Shown here: positions 40,056-48,905 of the stretch, one piece after another
Numbering within the stretch: position 1 is the first letter of the stretch
Layout: each line of letters begins with the position of its first letter
DNA from: RGUW01 sp040399325
GTDB taxonomy: Bacteria > Cyanobacteriota > Cyanobacteriia > PCC-6307 > Cyanobiaceae
Direction: 5' to 3'
Length of the DNA: 64,000 nt
NCBI GenBank assembly: GCA_040399325.1
Contig: JBBASJ010000004.1
Location: 7,794 to 71,793, forward strand
Program-made: the position numbers and the translations under genes
Notes under the pieces: generated by a model
What the model was told of the DNA's origin: nothing
The model's input: only the letters and a program-made list of their open reading frames with translations
Databases searched by the model: none

Positions 40056-40542
40056 TGGCTGCGATCCAAGCCTATGCGTCGCCTGGATCGGTCGGTCGGG
40101 GTCAGGGCATGGCAATTGGGGCACAACAGCCTCAGGTTGCTGAGTTGATTGTTGCTGCGGCAGCCATCAATGCGGTCCAATTCCAATGGGATCGGGCCCT
40201 GCATCCATGTTGTCTTCGTGCAGGATTGGCAGATTGGCTCAAAGACTCCTTCCTTTAGAAGGCGTTGCTTCAGCCGACAGCTGGTGACCGTTGAGGAGGT
40301 CAGCAAATCCCCAGCGAACGACGTGGACCAATCGGCCGACCGTGGTTCCACCGTCGACCCGTGAAGTGTTCGGTGGAAAGCGCATGATTGCTGATGGCAG
40401 ATTGGATCTGCACATGGTTTCCACCAGCGGGTCTCAGGCCGAGTGCGATCAAAACCTGGCGGATTGATCTGGAGGAGGCAACAGCGCTTCTCAGCTGATC
40501 GTCGCTTCTCAGCTGATCGTTACTCCAGCTGCGACGTTGCAT
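40046..40542 (-). pseudogene. HNH endonuclease-family gene, frameshifted
   Basis: The 5' part, from ATG 40542, encodes SIRQVLIALGLRPAGGNHVQ and FTGRRWNHGRPIGPRRSLG, the N-terminal region of a bacterial/phage HNH family. The 3' part, in another frame and ending at 40046, encodes RLKQRLLKEGVFEPICQSC, PIPLELDRIDGCRSNNQLSN and LRLLCPNCHALTPT. Joining the frames at a GGGG run near 40306-40309 restores SLG-DLLTSS with no missing residues, so it is a one-base indel. The first catalytic His (family LELDHI) is Arg here, while the Cys pairs and the last His remain. An 18-bp duplication lies near the 5' end. It reads into the tRNA, overlapping it by 10 nt. Confidence 0.85.
40485..40520. repeat. 18-bp direct tandem duplication inside the HNH gene
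   Basis: Two exact, adjacent copies of CGCTTCTCAGCTGATCGT (plus strand) at 40485-40502 and 40503-40520. In the gene they encode the doubled SNDQLR/SDDQLR peptide. The duplication keeps the frame and looks recent because the copies are identical. Confidence 0.95.
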
Positions 40543-40879
40543 GCGGCACAATTGTGCTCAACTATCGTCATTCATTGTACATCGATCTTTTCGTAGTGCG
40601 CCTTTTGCGTGTTCATTGTTGAGGCTGTTGTTGCTTATGGTTTGGTTGATCTGGGCTGGTGTGCTGCGGGTATCATTTAGCCTGGGTCGTTGATTCTTTT
40701 TTCTTCCAATCAGTCAGTCATCCAGTGGTTGCCCCTGCAGGGAATCCCTGATCCACGGCGTGGCTTGCGCAGTGGAGCTGCTGCCCCTCCCCACTCCCCC
40801 CTGTTTCAGCTGTTGAACGCGGTTTCTAGGGTTGGATCCTGCATTGCAGGTTTGGATGGCAGGCGGGCAAGAGAACCCG
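40543..40879. promoter_or_regulatory. AT-rich intergenic region upstream of the HNH-tRNA unit
   Basis: About 337 nt without a convincing gene. The part near the HNH gene (about 40550-40720) is clearly richer in A and T than the surrounding genome. On the minus strand TACAAT (40574-40579) is a good -10 element 32 nt before the HNH ATG; no matching -35 is obvious. The right half, 40720-40880, is GC-rich and precedes the gene at 40880. No terminator or RNA was recognised. Confidence 0.4.
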
Positions 40880-41212
40880 ATGCAGCTTGAGCAGGAGCTC
40901 GAGCAGGCCCGCCGCCATGGGCGCTGGCTGGCCGATGATGAACGTGAAGCCCTGGCTCTGGCCCAGCAGCAGCAGGCCGAGACGGCCCTGGCGCAACGCC
41001 GGCAGCGGCGCAAGCTGCTGATCCTGACGGTGGTTTGCGTGCTGATCCCGCCGTTGTGGCCGTTGGCGCTGGCTCTGGTGCTCTATCGGCTGTTTCCGCG
41101 CACCACCAGGCGCTTCGGCCTGATCGCCGGTGTGATCCTGCTGGTCGGCGGAGCCTTGGTGCTGCTGCTGTTGCTCAGCCTGGTGGTGGCGATCCTGATG
41201 GCGGTGTTCTGA
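40880..41212 (+). CDS. Small membrane protein, 110 aa
   Basis: A charged helical start (MQLEQELEQARRHGRWLADD, then a Gln/Ala-rich stretch) precedes two hydrophobic helices (LLILTVVCVLIPPLWPLALA and FGLIAGVILLVGGALVLLLL) with a basic loop. ATG 40856 is an alternative start that adds eight residues. Family not recognised. It converges on the RND pump gene and overlaps its 3' end by 38 nt. Confidence 0.6.
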   Translation: MQLEQELEQARRHGRWLADDEREALALAQQQQAETALAQRRQRRKLLILTVVCVLIPPLWPLALALVLYRLFPRTTRRFGLIAGVILLVGGALVLLLLLSLVVAILMAVF

Positions 41213-44200
41213 GCAGAACCGACCGCCAGCTGCGGATCTGCAGGCCGTTCAGCTCCCAGCCCTTGATCAGCTGATAGACCACGGGCACCACCAGCAGGCT
41301 CAGGGCGGTCGAGGCCAGCAGCCCGCTGAACACCACGGTGCCGATGCTGACGCGGCTGCCGGACCCGAAGCCGCTGGCAAACAACAGCGGCAAAAACCCG
41401 GCCAATGACGAGATCGCCGTCAGCAGGATCGGTCGCAGGCGGGCGGTGGAGGCTTCCCGGATCGCCTGCTCGAGCGGCTCCCCGGCGGCCAACCGCTGGT
41501 TGGCGAATTCGACGATCAGGATGCCGTTCTTGGCGGCCAGGCTGACCAGCACCAGCAGGCCCATCTGGCCGTAGACATCGAGAGGCAACCCGCGCAAGGC
41601 CAGGCCTGCGCTGGCACCCAGCAGGGCCAGGGGCACCGTGACGCCGATGATCAGCGGATCGATGAAGTTCTCGTAGAGGGCGGCGAGCACCAGCAGCATC
41701 ACCACCACCCCCAGGGCAAACACCCGCACGTTGCTGCCCTGGGCCTGGTTCTCTTCGCGTGCGAGGCCAGCCCATTCGAGCGCCGTCACGCCGCCCTGCC
41801 GCTGCTGGACCTGCTCGAGAAGCGCCATCGCCTGGCCGCTGCTGATTCCGCTTTTGGGCAGGGCGCGCACGCTGATCGAGCGCACCAGGCGGGTGTGGTT
41901 GATGCTGGTGGGCCCGCTGCCCTGCTGCAGGGTCACCAGCTGGCGCAGGGGGATCAGCGTGCCCTCACGGTTCCGCACCATCAGGCTCAGCACGTCATCG
42001 GCATCACGGCGCCTGGCCCCGTCGAGCTGCACAATCACCTTGCGCACCTGCTCGCTTTCGAAGCTGTCGTTGACGTAGTCGCTGCCAAAGCTCGCCCCCA
42101 GGGTGTCAACCACGGTGGCCAGGTCCACCCCCAGCGAGGCCAGCTGCAGGCGATCAGGGATCAGCTCCAGCTGGGGCGAGCCGGCGCTGAATCGGGTCGA
42201 GACCCGTTCAAACGCGCCGGTGGCGCGCGCAGCGGCGATGAAGCGCTGGGCCTGTTGTTCAAAATCGGCGAGGCTGAGCTGGCCATTGCTCACGTCGAGC
42301 AGTTCCAGCTCCAGTCCCCCTTCGCTGCTGAAACCCCGCACGCTCGGCGGTTCACTCAGCTGCACCACGGCCTGGCGAATCTGGCGGCGCAGTTTGCCGT
42401 TGAGTCGATCGGCCACGGCAGCGGTGGTCTGCTCGGATCCGGTTCGCTGCTCGATCGGGGCCAGGCGCAGATAAAAGAGCCCTTTGTTGGGGCTGCTGTC
42501 GCCGAAGGAGCGACCGGCAAAGAAGGTGGCCCGGGTGATCAGCGGCTCGCTGCGCACCACGTCGCGCACCTGGTCCAGCACGGCCTGGGTCTGCTGCAGG
42601 GCCAAGCCATCCGGCAGGATCACCACCCCCCGCAGCTGGCCGGTGTCCTCCTGCGGGATGAAGCTCTTGGGCATGGCCTGCAGGGCCAGGGCCGTGATCA
42701 CCATGCCGGCCAGCAGCAGCACCAGCACCTGGCGGGAGCGGGCCATGGCCCAGGCAAGCAAGCGGCCATAGGGCGCTTCAAGGCCCTCGAGCCAGCGCCG
42801 GGGCGGGTCGATCCAGCGCAGCAACCAGCGTGGTTCGGCCCGCCCGGGGCCCACGGACCGGCTGGCCAGAACCGGGGTGAAGGTGAGGGCGTTGAAGGTG
42901 GAGAAGCTGATCGCCGCACTGATCGTGATCGCGATCGGGGCATAGAGGCGCCCCACGCTGCCCCCGAGACCCAGCACCGGCACGAACACCACGATCAGCA
43001 CCAGCGAGGTGGCGATCACGGCATTGCCCAGTTCGGCCATGGCCTCGCGGGCCGCCTGCAGGGGCGCCGTGCCGTTCTCGAGTCGGCGGCCGATGTCTTC
43101 GCTGACGACGATGGCGTCATCGACCACCAGACCCGACGCCAGCACCATGCCGAACAGGGTCAGGGTGTTGAGGGACTGGCCCGTGAGGTAAAGCACGCTG
43201 AGGGCACCGACCAGCGCCACCGGTACGGCTGCGGCGGTCACCAGGGCCAGGCGGCTGTTGCCCAGCCCCAGCAGCAACACCACAAACACCAGCACCACCG
43301 CATCCCTCAGGCTGGCGGTGGTGTTGTCGATGCTGCCCTGGACGAAGTCGGCTTCATCGACGATCAGCTGCATGGTGATGCCCGGCGGGAACCGGGGTTC
43401 CAGTTCCCTGAGGGCTTCATTGACCGCGGCGCTGACGGTGATCGCATTGCTGCCGTCGCGCTGGTTGATCACCAGGGCGACGACCGGGTTGCCGGCCAGG
43501 TTGGTGGCGATCGCGTCGTAGCTCTCGTTGCCCAGTTCGACCCGGCCCACATCGCGCAGCAGGGTGAGGCCACCGGTCTTGCCATCGCGGGCCACCACCA
43601 GCTGTTCAAACTCGGCGGGTGTGCGCAGCCTGCCTTCCATGCGCAGCGGCAGGGTGAGCTGCTGGCCCTCGGGGCTGGGGGCGTCACCGCTCTGGCCCAG
43701 GGCTGCCAGCACGTTCTGCTGTTGCAGGGCCGTGCGCACATCGCCGATGGTGAGCCCCCGCTCTTCGAGCCGCCAGGGGTCGAGCCAGAGGCGAAAGGCC
43801 AGGCTGTTGCCGCCCGAGAGGCTGACGCTGCCGACGCCTGGAACGCGTTGAATCCGGTCGCGAATGACCTGGTCGACCCAACCGCTCAGAAAGGTGCTGC
43901 CGTACAGGCGACGATCGGCCCCGAAGCTCAGCACCATGAGCACGTCGTCGGAGCTGCGCCGCACCTGCACCCCCTGGCGCGCCACCACCGCCGGCAGCAG
44001 CCGGCTCACCACGGCTGCCTCGTTCTGGGTGTTGATCTGGTTGAGTTCGGGGCTGCCCCCGTCAAAGCTCAGGCTGATCGAGCTGCCGTTGGCCGAGCTG
44101 GTCGAACGGATCGTGTCGAGCCGCTCGAGTCCGTTGAGCTGCTTTTCGAGAATGGCGGTCACCCCCTGCTCCACCACTTCGGGGTTGGCGCCGGGGTAAG

Positions 44201-44351
44201 CCGCGCGCACCGTGACCCGGCTGGGGGCGATCGGGGGCAGGTTCTCCACCTGCAGGGCCGGCAGGGCTACCAGGCCAGCCAGCAGCACCAGCAGGCTGCA
44301 CACCAGGGTGAACACCGGCCGTTTCAGGAACGGGTCGGAGATCGATCGCAA
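41175..44351 (-). CDS. RND-family (HAE1/AcrB-like) efflux pump
   Basis: A 1058-residue inner-membrane proton-driven exporter. It has the HAE1 architecture: helix 1 (TLVCSLLVLLAGLVALPALQ), a large periplasmic porter domain, helices 2-6 with the proton-relay region GMVLASGLVVDDAIVVSEDI (charged Asp pair), then a repeat in the second half with MGLLVLVSLAAKNGILIVEF. The start MRSISDPFLKRPVFTLV is typical. AcrB-type pumps work with a periplasmic adaptor and a TolC channel; neither is next to this gene. It lies 30 nt downstream of pyrF-pyrE on the same strand. Substrates unknown. Confidence 0.93.
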   Translation of the reverse strand: MRSISDPFLKRPVFTLVCSLLVLLAGLVALPALQVENLPPIAPSRVTVRAAYPGANPEVVEQGVTAILEKQLNGLERLDTIRSTSSANGSSISLSFDGGSPELNQINTQNEAAVVSRLLPAVVARQGVQVRRSSDDVLMVLSFGADRRLYGSTFLSGWVDQVIRDRIQRVPGVGSVSLSGGNSLAFRLWLDPWRLEERGLTIGDVRTALQQQNVLAALGQSGDAPSPEGQQLTLPLRMEGRLRTPAEFEQLVVARDGKTGGLTLLRDVGRVELGNESYDAIATNLAGNPVVALVINQRDGSNAITVSAAVNEALRELEPRFPPGITMQLIVDEADFVQGSIDNTTASLRDAVVLVFVVLLLGLGNSRLALVTAAAVPVALVGALSVLYLTGQSLNTLTLFGMVLASGLVVDDAIVVSEDIGRRLENGTAPLQAAREAMAELGNAVIATSLVLIVVFVPVLGLGGSVGRLYAPIAITISAAISFSTFNALTFTPVLASRSVGPGRAEPRWLLRWIDPPRRWLEGLEAPYGRLLAWAMARSRQVLVLLLAGMVITALALQAMPKSFIPQEDTGQLRGVVILPDGLALQQTQAVLDQVRDVVRSEPLITRATFFAGRSFGDSSPNKGLFYLRLAPIEQRTGSEQTTAAVADRLNGKLRRQIRQAVVQLSEPPSVRGFSSEGGLELELLDVSNGQLSLADFEQQAQRFIAAARATGAFERVSTRFSAGSPQLELIPDRLQLASLGVDLATVVDTLGASFGSDYVNDSFESEQVRKVIVQLDGARRRDADDVLSLMVRNREGTLIPLRQLVTLQQGSGPTSINHTRLVRSISVRALPKSGISSGQAMALLEQVQQRQGGVTALEWAGLAREENQAQGSNVRVFALGVVVMLLVLAALYENFIDPLIIGVTVPLALLGASAGLALRGLPLDVYGQMGLLVLVSLAAKNGILIVEFANQRLAAGEPLEQAIREASTARLRPILLTAISSLAGFLPLLFASGFGSGSRVSIGTVVFSGLLASTALSLLVVPVVYQLIKGWELNGLQIRSWRSVLLRTPPSGSPPPG

Positions 44352-44380
44352 GACTCGGCGTTTCCGCTCCAGAGCAGGCC

Positions 44381-45871
44381 CTAGGGGTGATGGACACCGG
44401 GCAGCAGGGTGGCCACCTGGTTGGCATCGAGTCTGCCTGTCTGTTGCAGCACCTGGGTGATGCGGGTGATGTCGAGCACAGCGTGCACGCGGTAGCCCGC
44501 TGCGGCGAGACGCTGTTTGGCCTGGCGATCATGATCGCCGCCGTGGTCGAGAAACACGACCACATCGTGGACCACCAGTTCTGAGCTCTCCAGCTTGGCG
44601 ATGCCCTCGAGCACGCTGCCGCCGGTGATCAGGATGTCGTCGACCACGACCACCACATCGCCGGCCTCGAAATCGCCCTCGATCAGGCGGCGGGCGCCGT
44701 GGGCCTTGACCTCCTTGCGGGGATAGATGAGCGGTTTGTGCAGCTGCAGCGACAGGCCGGTGGCGGTGGGCAGCGAGCCGTAGGGAATGCCGGCGATGCG
44801 GTCAAAGTCGAGCTGACGCAACAGCTCGCCGTAGCTGTGCAGCACCCGGTGAAAGAGGTTGGGGTCCGAGATGATCTGACGCAGGTCGACGTAGTAGTTG
44901 AAGACGGCTCCACTGGCCTGCACGTACTCCCCGAACAACAGACAGCCGATGTCGAACAGGTCGACGATCAGGGCTGCCAGGGGATCGTTGCTGGCCCCTG
45001 CCGCGGCGTTGGGCAACCACAGGTCGCAGCTCTGGGCCCCGGCCCGCTGGCGCTGGCTCTGCAGCTGCGCGCGGCAGCCGTTGATCTGCTGGCGCAGGGC
45101 ATCGGCCCGCGCCGCCAGGTCGTCTTCGACCAGCAGGTTCTGGGGCAGGGGCAGCAGCAGACCGTCGCCCGCCTCGCTCAGCCCGGCCTGCAGCAGCGGT
45201 TCGAGTTGGTCTTCCTCGGCCCAGAGGCTGCGCAGCAGCAGAAACCGCTGCGGTGCCGCCTGCCGCACCGCCGCCAGCACGGCTGCGTCGCTGGTGCCGA
45301 CCTCGAGCAGCAGTTGCTCAGGCGTGGCCCACAGCTGGCTTTCGCGCACGATGTGCAAAAACAGGGGCGCCTCCTCGCCGGGGTAGTGCTGCAGCACCCG
45401 TGCCGCGGGGTTCGAGCTGTGGCAGGTGATCACCACGCCCTTGTCGGGGTAGAGCAGAAACGGCGCGGCGATGTCCTGGCCCGCCAGGGGCGAGAGGGTC
45501 ACCCCGTCGGCGCCGAGCTCCTTGAACAGATAGTGGGCCAGGGCCGATGAGCTGTTGAGGTCGCCATGTTTGGCGTCAATGATCAAGGGGATCTCGGGTG
45601 GCACCAGATCGCGCACCTCGGTCAGCAGCTCCAGGCCGATCGGCCCCAGGGCCTGGTAAAAACCCAGGCTGGGCTTGAAGGCGCAGACCTGTGGCGCAGT
45701 GGCTTCGATCACCGCCTTGATCCAATGGCGCGCCTGGCTCAGGAACGAGCGGCCCGCCAGCCCGCGCGCCGCCGCCCAGCTGGCCAGCAGCTCCGGGTTG
45801 GGATCGAGCCCGGTCACCAGCAGGCTCTGGTGGCGGCTGATGGCCTCGGTCAGCTGCACAAAAAAGGACAT
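44381..45871 (-). CDS. Bifunctional OMP decarboxylase/orotate phosphoribosyltransferase (PyrF-PyrE)
   Basis: A 496-residue fusion covering the last two steps of UMP synthesis. The PyrF part (about 1-270) has SLLVTGLDPNPELLASWAAA and the catalytic IIDAKHGDLNSSS region, where the family usually has DAKRGD. The PyrE part (about 300-496) has FDRIAGIPYGSLPTATGLSL and the PRPP-binding DVVVVVDDILITGGSVLEGI. ATG 45871 is used; a TTG at 45880 overlaps the pyrC stop. The arrangement is PyrF first, PyrE second, the reverse of eukaryotic UMP synthase, and known in cyanobacteria. It lies 5 nt after pyrC. Confidence 0.93.
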   Translation of the reverse strand: MSFFVQLTEAISRHQSLLVTGLDPNPELLASWAAARGLAGRSFLSQARHWIKAVIEATAPQVCAFKPSLGFYQALGPIGLELLTEVRDLVPPEIPLIIDAKHGDLNSSSALAHYLFKELGADGVTLSPLAGQDIAAPFLLYPDKGVVITCHSSNPAARVLQHYPGEEAPLFLHIVRESQLWATPEQLLLEVGTSDAAVLAAVRQAAPQRFLLLRSLWAEEDQLEPLLQAGLSEAGDGLLLPLPQNLLVEDDLAARADALRQQINGCRAQLQSQRQRAGAQSCDLWLPNAAAGASNDPLAALIVDLFDIGCLLFGEYVQASGAVFNYYVDLRQIISDPNLFHRVLHSYGELLRQLDFDRIAGIPYGSLPTATGLSLQLHKPLIYPRKEVKAHGARRLIEGDFEAGDVVVVVDDILITGGSVLEGIAKLESSELVVHDVVVFLDHGGDHDRQAKQRLAAAGYRVHAVLDITRITQVLQQTGRLDANQVATLLPGVHHP

Positions 45872-45876
45872 CGTTG

Positions 45877-46917
45877 TCAATCCAGCAGCTGCCAGCCCAG
45901 GGTCTCGCCCGCATGGAACGGAACCAGGTCGTCAATCCGCTCAGGCACGGGCGTGGGGCGGCGCTCCAGGGTGACGCTGCCGGTGTTGAGCGGCAGTCCG
46001 TAGAAGCGGGGGCCATGCTCGCTGGCAAAGGCCTCGAACCGATCGAGGGCGTTTTCGGCCTCAAACACCGCCGCATAGCTCTCGAGGGCATGGGGGGCGT
46101 TGTAGATGCCGGCGCAGCCGCAGGCGCTCTCCTTCGCCTCGCGGGGGTGGGGCGCCGAATCGGTGCCTAAAAAGAACCTGGGGTTGCCGCTGGTGGCGGC
46201 GGCCCGCAGGGCGATGCGGTGCAGCTCCCGCTTGGCCACCGGCAGGCAGTACAGGTCGGGCCGCAGGCCGCCGGCAAACAGGGCGTTGCGGTTGATGTGC
46301 AGGTGGTGGGGCGTGATCGTGGCGGCCAGGTTGGGCGGGCCTGTGCGCACAAAGTCGGCCGCATCGCTGGTGGTGATGTGCTCCAGCACCACCTTGAGCC
46401 CGGGATGCCGCTGCAGCAGCGGCGCCAGCACCCGCTCAATGAACACTGCCTCGCGATCGAAGATGTCGATGGCGCTGTCGGTGACCTCACCGTGAATCAA
46501 CAGCGGCATGCCGATGCGCTCGAGGGTCTCGAGCACGGGTGTGATCGCGGCCAGGTCGCGCACGCCGGCATCCGAGTTGGTGGTGGCGCCGGCCGGATAC
46601 AGCTTGACGGCGGTCAGCACCCCCTCGCGGTAACCCAGCTCCAGATCGGCCGGGTCGATGGTCTCGGTCAGGTAGGCGGTCATCAGGGGAGTGAACCCTG
46701 CCGCCAGGGCGGCGCCGCCGCGCGTGCGCACCGCCGCCACGATGCGCGCGCGGTAGTCGCGGGCCGCCGCGGTGGTCGTCACCGGTGGGCGCAGGTTGGG
46801 CATCACGATCGCCCGGGCGAACTGCCGCGCCGTGGCCGCGGCCACCACCTGCAGCAGCGCTCCGTCGCGCAGGTGCACGTGCCAGTCGTCGGGCCGGCGG
46901 ATCGTCAGGGTGTTCAT
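45877..46917 (-). CDS. pyrC: Dihydroorotase, homodimeric type
   Basis: A 346-residue zinc amidohydrolase that cyclises carbamoyl aspartate to dihydroorotate. The metal-binding opening is RRPDDWHVHLRDGALLQVVA, followed by AIVMPNLRPPVTTTAAARDY. The carbamylated Lys is in VLTAVKLYPAGATTNSDAGV, and later ligands are in PLLIHGEVTD, VLEHITTSDA and FFLGTDSAPHPREAKES. Length and motifs fit the E. coli-type PyrC. Start 46917 is set by the family N-terminus MNTLTIRRPDDW and overlaps the stop of the upstream membrane protein gene (ATGA). The downstream pyrF-pyrE gene completes the pathway to UMP. Confidence 0.96.
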   Translation of the reverse strand: MNTLTIRRPDDWHVHLRDGALLQVVAAATARQFARAIVMPNLRPPVTTTAAARDYRARIVAAVRTRGGAALAAGFTPLMTAYLTETIDPADLELGYREGVLTAVKLYPAGATTNSDAGVRDLAAITPVLETLERIGMPLLIHGEVTDSAIDIFDREAVFIERVLAPLLQRHPGLKVVLEHITTSDAADFVRTGPPNLAATITPHHLHINRNALFAGGLRPDLYCLPVAKRELHRIALRAAATSGNPRFFLGTDSAPHPREAKESACGCAGIYNAPHALESYAAVFEAENALDRFEAFASEHGPRFYGLPLNTGSVTLERRPTPVPERIDDLVPFHAGETLGWQLLD

Positions 46918-48767
46918 CGCTCCAGCTTGGCGGCCCGTGTGGCCGATTCGAGCAGGTTCAGCTCCAGGCCCAGCCGGCGCAGGTTGTCGCTCAGGACGGT
47001 GGCCAGTTCGGGGTCGATCAGCAATTCCTGCCACGGCTCACCGATCTGCAGGGCCTGGGCGGCTTCCACCGTGCAGCCCAGGTAGCGGGCCAGGTTGCGG
47101 TGCACCTCGAACAGGGCCTCGGGTGTCAGCGCGCGCCGCAGCCGCAGCTGCAGCCGCTGGCTGGGTGGCGCCAGCTGCCCCAGCTCGATGCGCCGCAGTC
47201 CGGCCAGGGTGGCCAGCACCAGCAGCTGATCCCCCGGGTTCAGCAACAGGTCCAGGGGCGGCAGTGCCAGCACGTCGCCCCTGGAGGGTCGTCGCAGGGC
47301 AATGGTCGTGACCCCGTAACCGTTCTGAATCCTGGCCAGGCTCTGGCCGCAGAGGCTGTCATCGGCGTTGATCCGGTAGCGCACCAACAGGCCCATGGCC
47401 TCACCGACCGGCCAGACCCCTTCGACCCGTTCACCGAAGGCGGTGGCCACGATCACATCGGCCGCCAGGCTCAGGCTGGAGATCACCGTGACCCCGCCCA
47501 GCAGCTCACCGAGCTGTTCGGCTGCCTGTTCGGCGCTCGCCACCATGGCCAGGCGCGCCCCCGGCCAGAACCGCTGCAGGGCCAGCACGGCCTGCACATT
47601 GGCCAGCAGATCGCTGCTCAGCAGCCCGATCGAGCGCACCTCGTGATCACGCAGGCTGCGCTGCACCCGCTCGAGGTCTCGGCCGTCGGCGTCGATCGGC
47701 CAGACGCAGTACCCCTCGCGCTGCAGTTCCTGGGCCAGCGACGCGCGCAGGATGTCGCCTCCGATCAGCAGAATCGGTCGCGCCCGGCGCGGCAGCCGGG
47801 GCCGGGACTTGAGTCCGAAGCGGGCACTGAGCAGCTGATCCAGAATCACGGCCACCAGGGCCGAGGTGAGCAGGGTGCCCAGCAGCGACAGCAGCAGGGT
47901 GCCGGTGATGGTGAGGCCATCGAGGCCCCCGCGGCTGCCGGGTCGTGCTGCGGTGAGCACATTCACCGGATCGACGTACTCGCCCTTGAGCAGGCCCAGG
48001 GTCACGAATACCCCGTGCTGCCAGCTGGTTCCCAGCGAAAACTGATGGATGCCGGCCACGACCACCAGCACCAGCCCCAGGCTGAGCAGCAGCAGGTTGC
48101 GGCTGCGGCGATCCAGCGCCGACCAGCGCCATCGGCGCCGGGGCTGGCGCCGGAGCTGGCCGTCTGGCTCGGTGCTGTCGATGCCGCGTTGGTGAAAGGC
48201 CAACGGCGCCACCAGCCACCCTTCCATGCCGCGCTCCAGCTGCACCGGGCGTTGAAAGCGGTGGTCCTGCCACGGCCCCTGAAACAGGGCAAAGGCGAGC
48301 CCATCGGCCTCAAACCTGGCGGCATCGTCACCGGGCCTCAGGGCCTGCAGCAGGGCCCAGCGCATCAGGCTCTGGGGATCCACCACGTTCACACCGCTCA
48401 GCCGGCCTTCGAGCAGGTCACCGAGCTGGCGCTGCTCACCCGAGGCTCGCACCACGATCTGGGCGGTGGGGTTGAGCAGCCGCACCTGCAGCGCGGCCTC
48501 GAGGTTGACCGTGCTCTCGGAGCTCAGCAACAGCACGGCACGCGCCTCGCGCACCCCGGCCTGGCCCAGGTGATGGGGGCGGCGCATGTCACCGATCACC
48601 ACCGGTGCGCTGAGGCACTGCTCCAGATCGGGCTCGCGCCAGTCGGGGGCATGGCGGTCCATGGCCAGCAGCGGCATGTCGAAGCGCCGCAGGCGTCTGA
48701 GGCAGGCCTGTCCCAGCTTTCCCAGTCCGCAGATCAGGATGGCCGGCTGGGGGGCTGGGGCTGCCAT
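46914..48767 (-). CDS. TrkA-N/RCK domain membrane protein (potassium-channel-like)
   Basis: A 617-residue protein. An N-terminal Rossmann (TrkA-N) domain (AILICGLGKLGQACLRRLRR) covers about 1-140. Central hydrophobic helices at about 200-310 (LLLLSLGLVLVVVAGIHQFS, TGTLLLSLLGTLLTSALVAV) form a membrane part. A second TrkA-N domain (PILLIGGDILRASLAQELQR) and a TrkA-C-like end (GDQLLVLATLAGLRRIELGQ) follow. No TVGYG filter is visible, so it may not be a selective K channel; ion-conduction is not proven. ATG 48767 is preferred to a TTG at 48785. It overlaps pyrC by 4 nt. Confidence 0.78.
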   Translation of the reverse strand: MAAPAPQPAILICGLGKLGQACLRRLRRFDMPLLAMDRHAPDWREPDLEQCLSAPVVIGDMRRPHHLGQAGVREARAVLLLSSESTVNLEAALQVRLLNPTAQIVVRASGEQRQLGDLLEGRLSGVNVVDPQSLMRWALLQALRPGDDAARFEADGLAFALFQGPWQDHRFQRPVQLERGMEGWLVAPLAFHQRGIDSTEPDGQLRRQPRRRWRWSALDRRSRNLLLLSLGLVLVVVAGIHQFSLGTSWQHGVFVTLGLLKGEYVDPVNVLTAARPGSRGGLDGLTITGTLLLSLLGTLLTSALVAVILDQLLSARFGLKSRPRLPRRARPILLIGGDILRASLAQELQREGYCVWPIDADGRDLERVQRSLRDHEVRSIGLLSSDLLANVQAVLALQRFWPGARLAMVASAEQAAEQLGELLGGVTVISSLSLAADVIVATAFGERVEGVWPVGEAMGLLVRYRINADDSLCGQSLARIQNGYGVTTIALRRPSRGDVLALPPLDLLLNPGDQLLVLATLAGLRRIELGQLAPPSQRLQLRLRRALTPEALFEVHRNLARYLGCTVEAAQALQIGEPWQELLIDPELATVLSDNLRRLGLELNLLESATRAAKLER

Positions 48768-48905
48768 CTGGGGTCTGGGGATCAACCCATGCTCATCGGC
48801 GGCACGGGCAGCGGCAAGCGAAACAAATCAAAAGTTCCCGGCTTCTTGTTGCCGCCTTAACGCGCGCTGTTCAAGTTGTGGGCATCTGTCTGCGTGCGCC
48901 CATCG

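Noticed and set aside
41895..44384. 829-codon plus-strand frame across the RND gene
   Set aside because: Antisense of a clear AcrB-like pump, with Gln/His/Gly-rich translation typical of GC-rich shadow frames.
46785..48860. 691-codon plus-strand frame across the TrkA-N gene
   Set aside because: Antisense shadow; no recognisable protein, while the opposite strand has two Rossmann domains.
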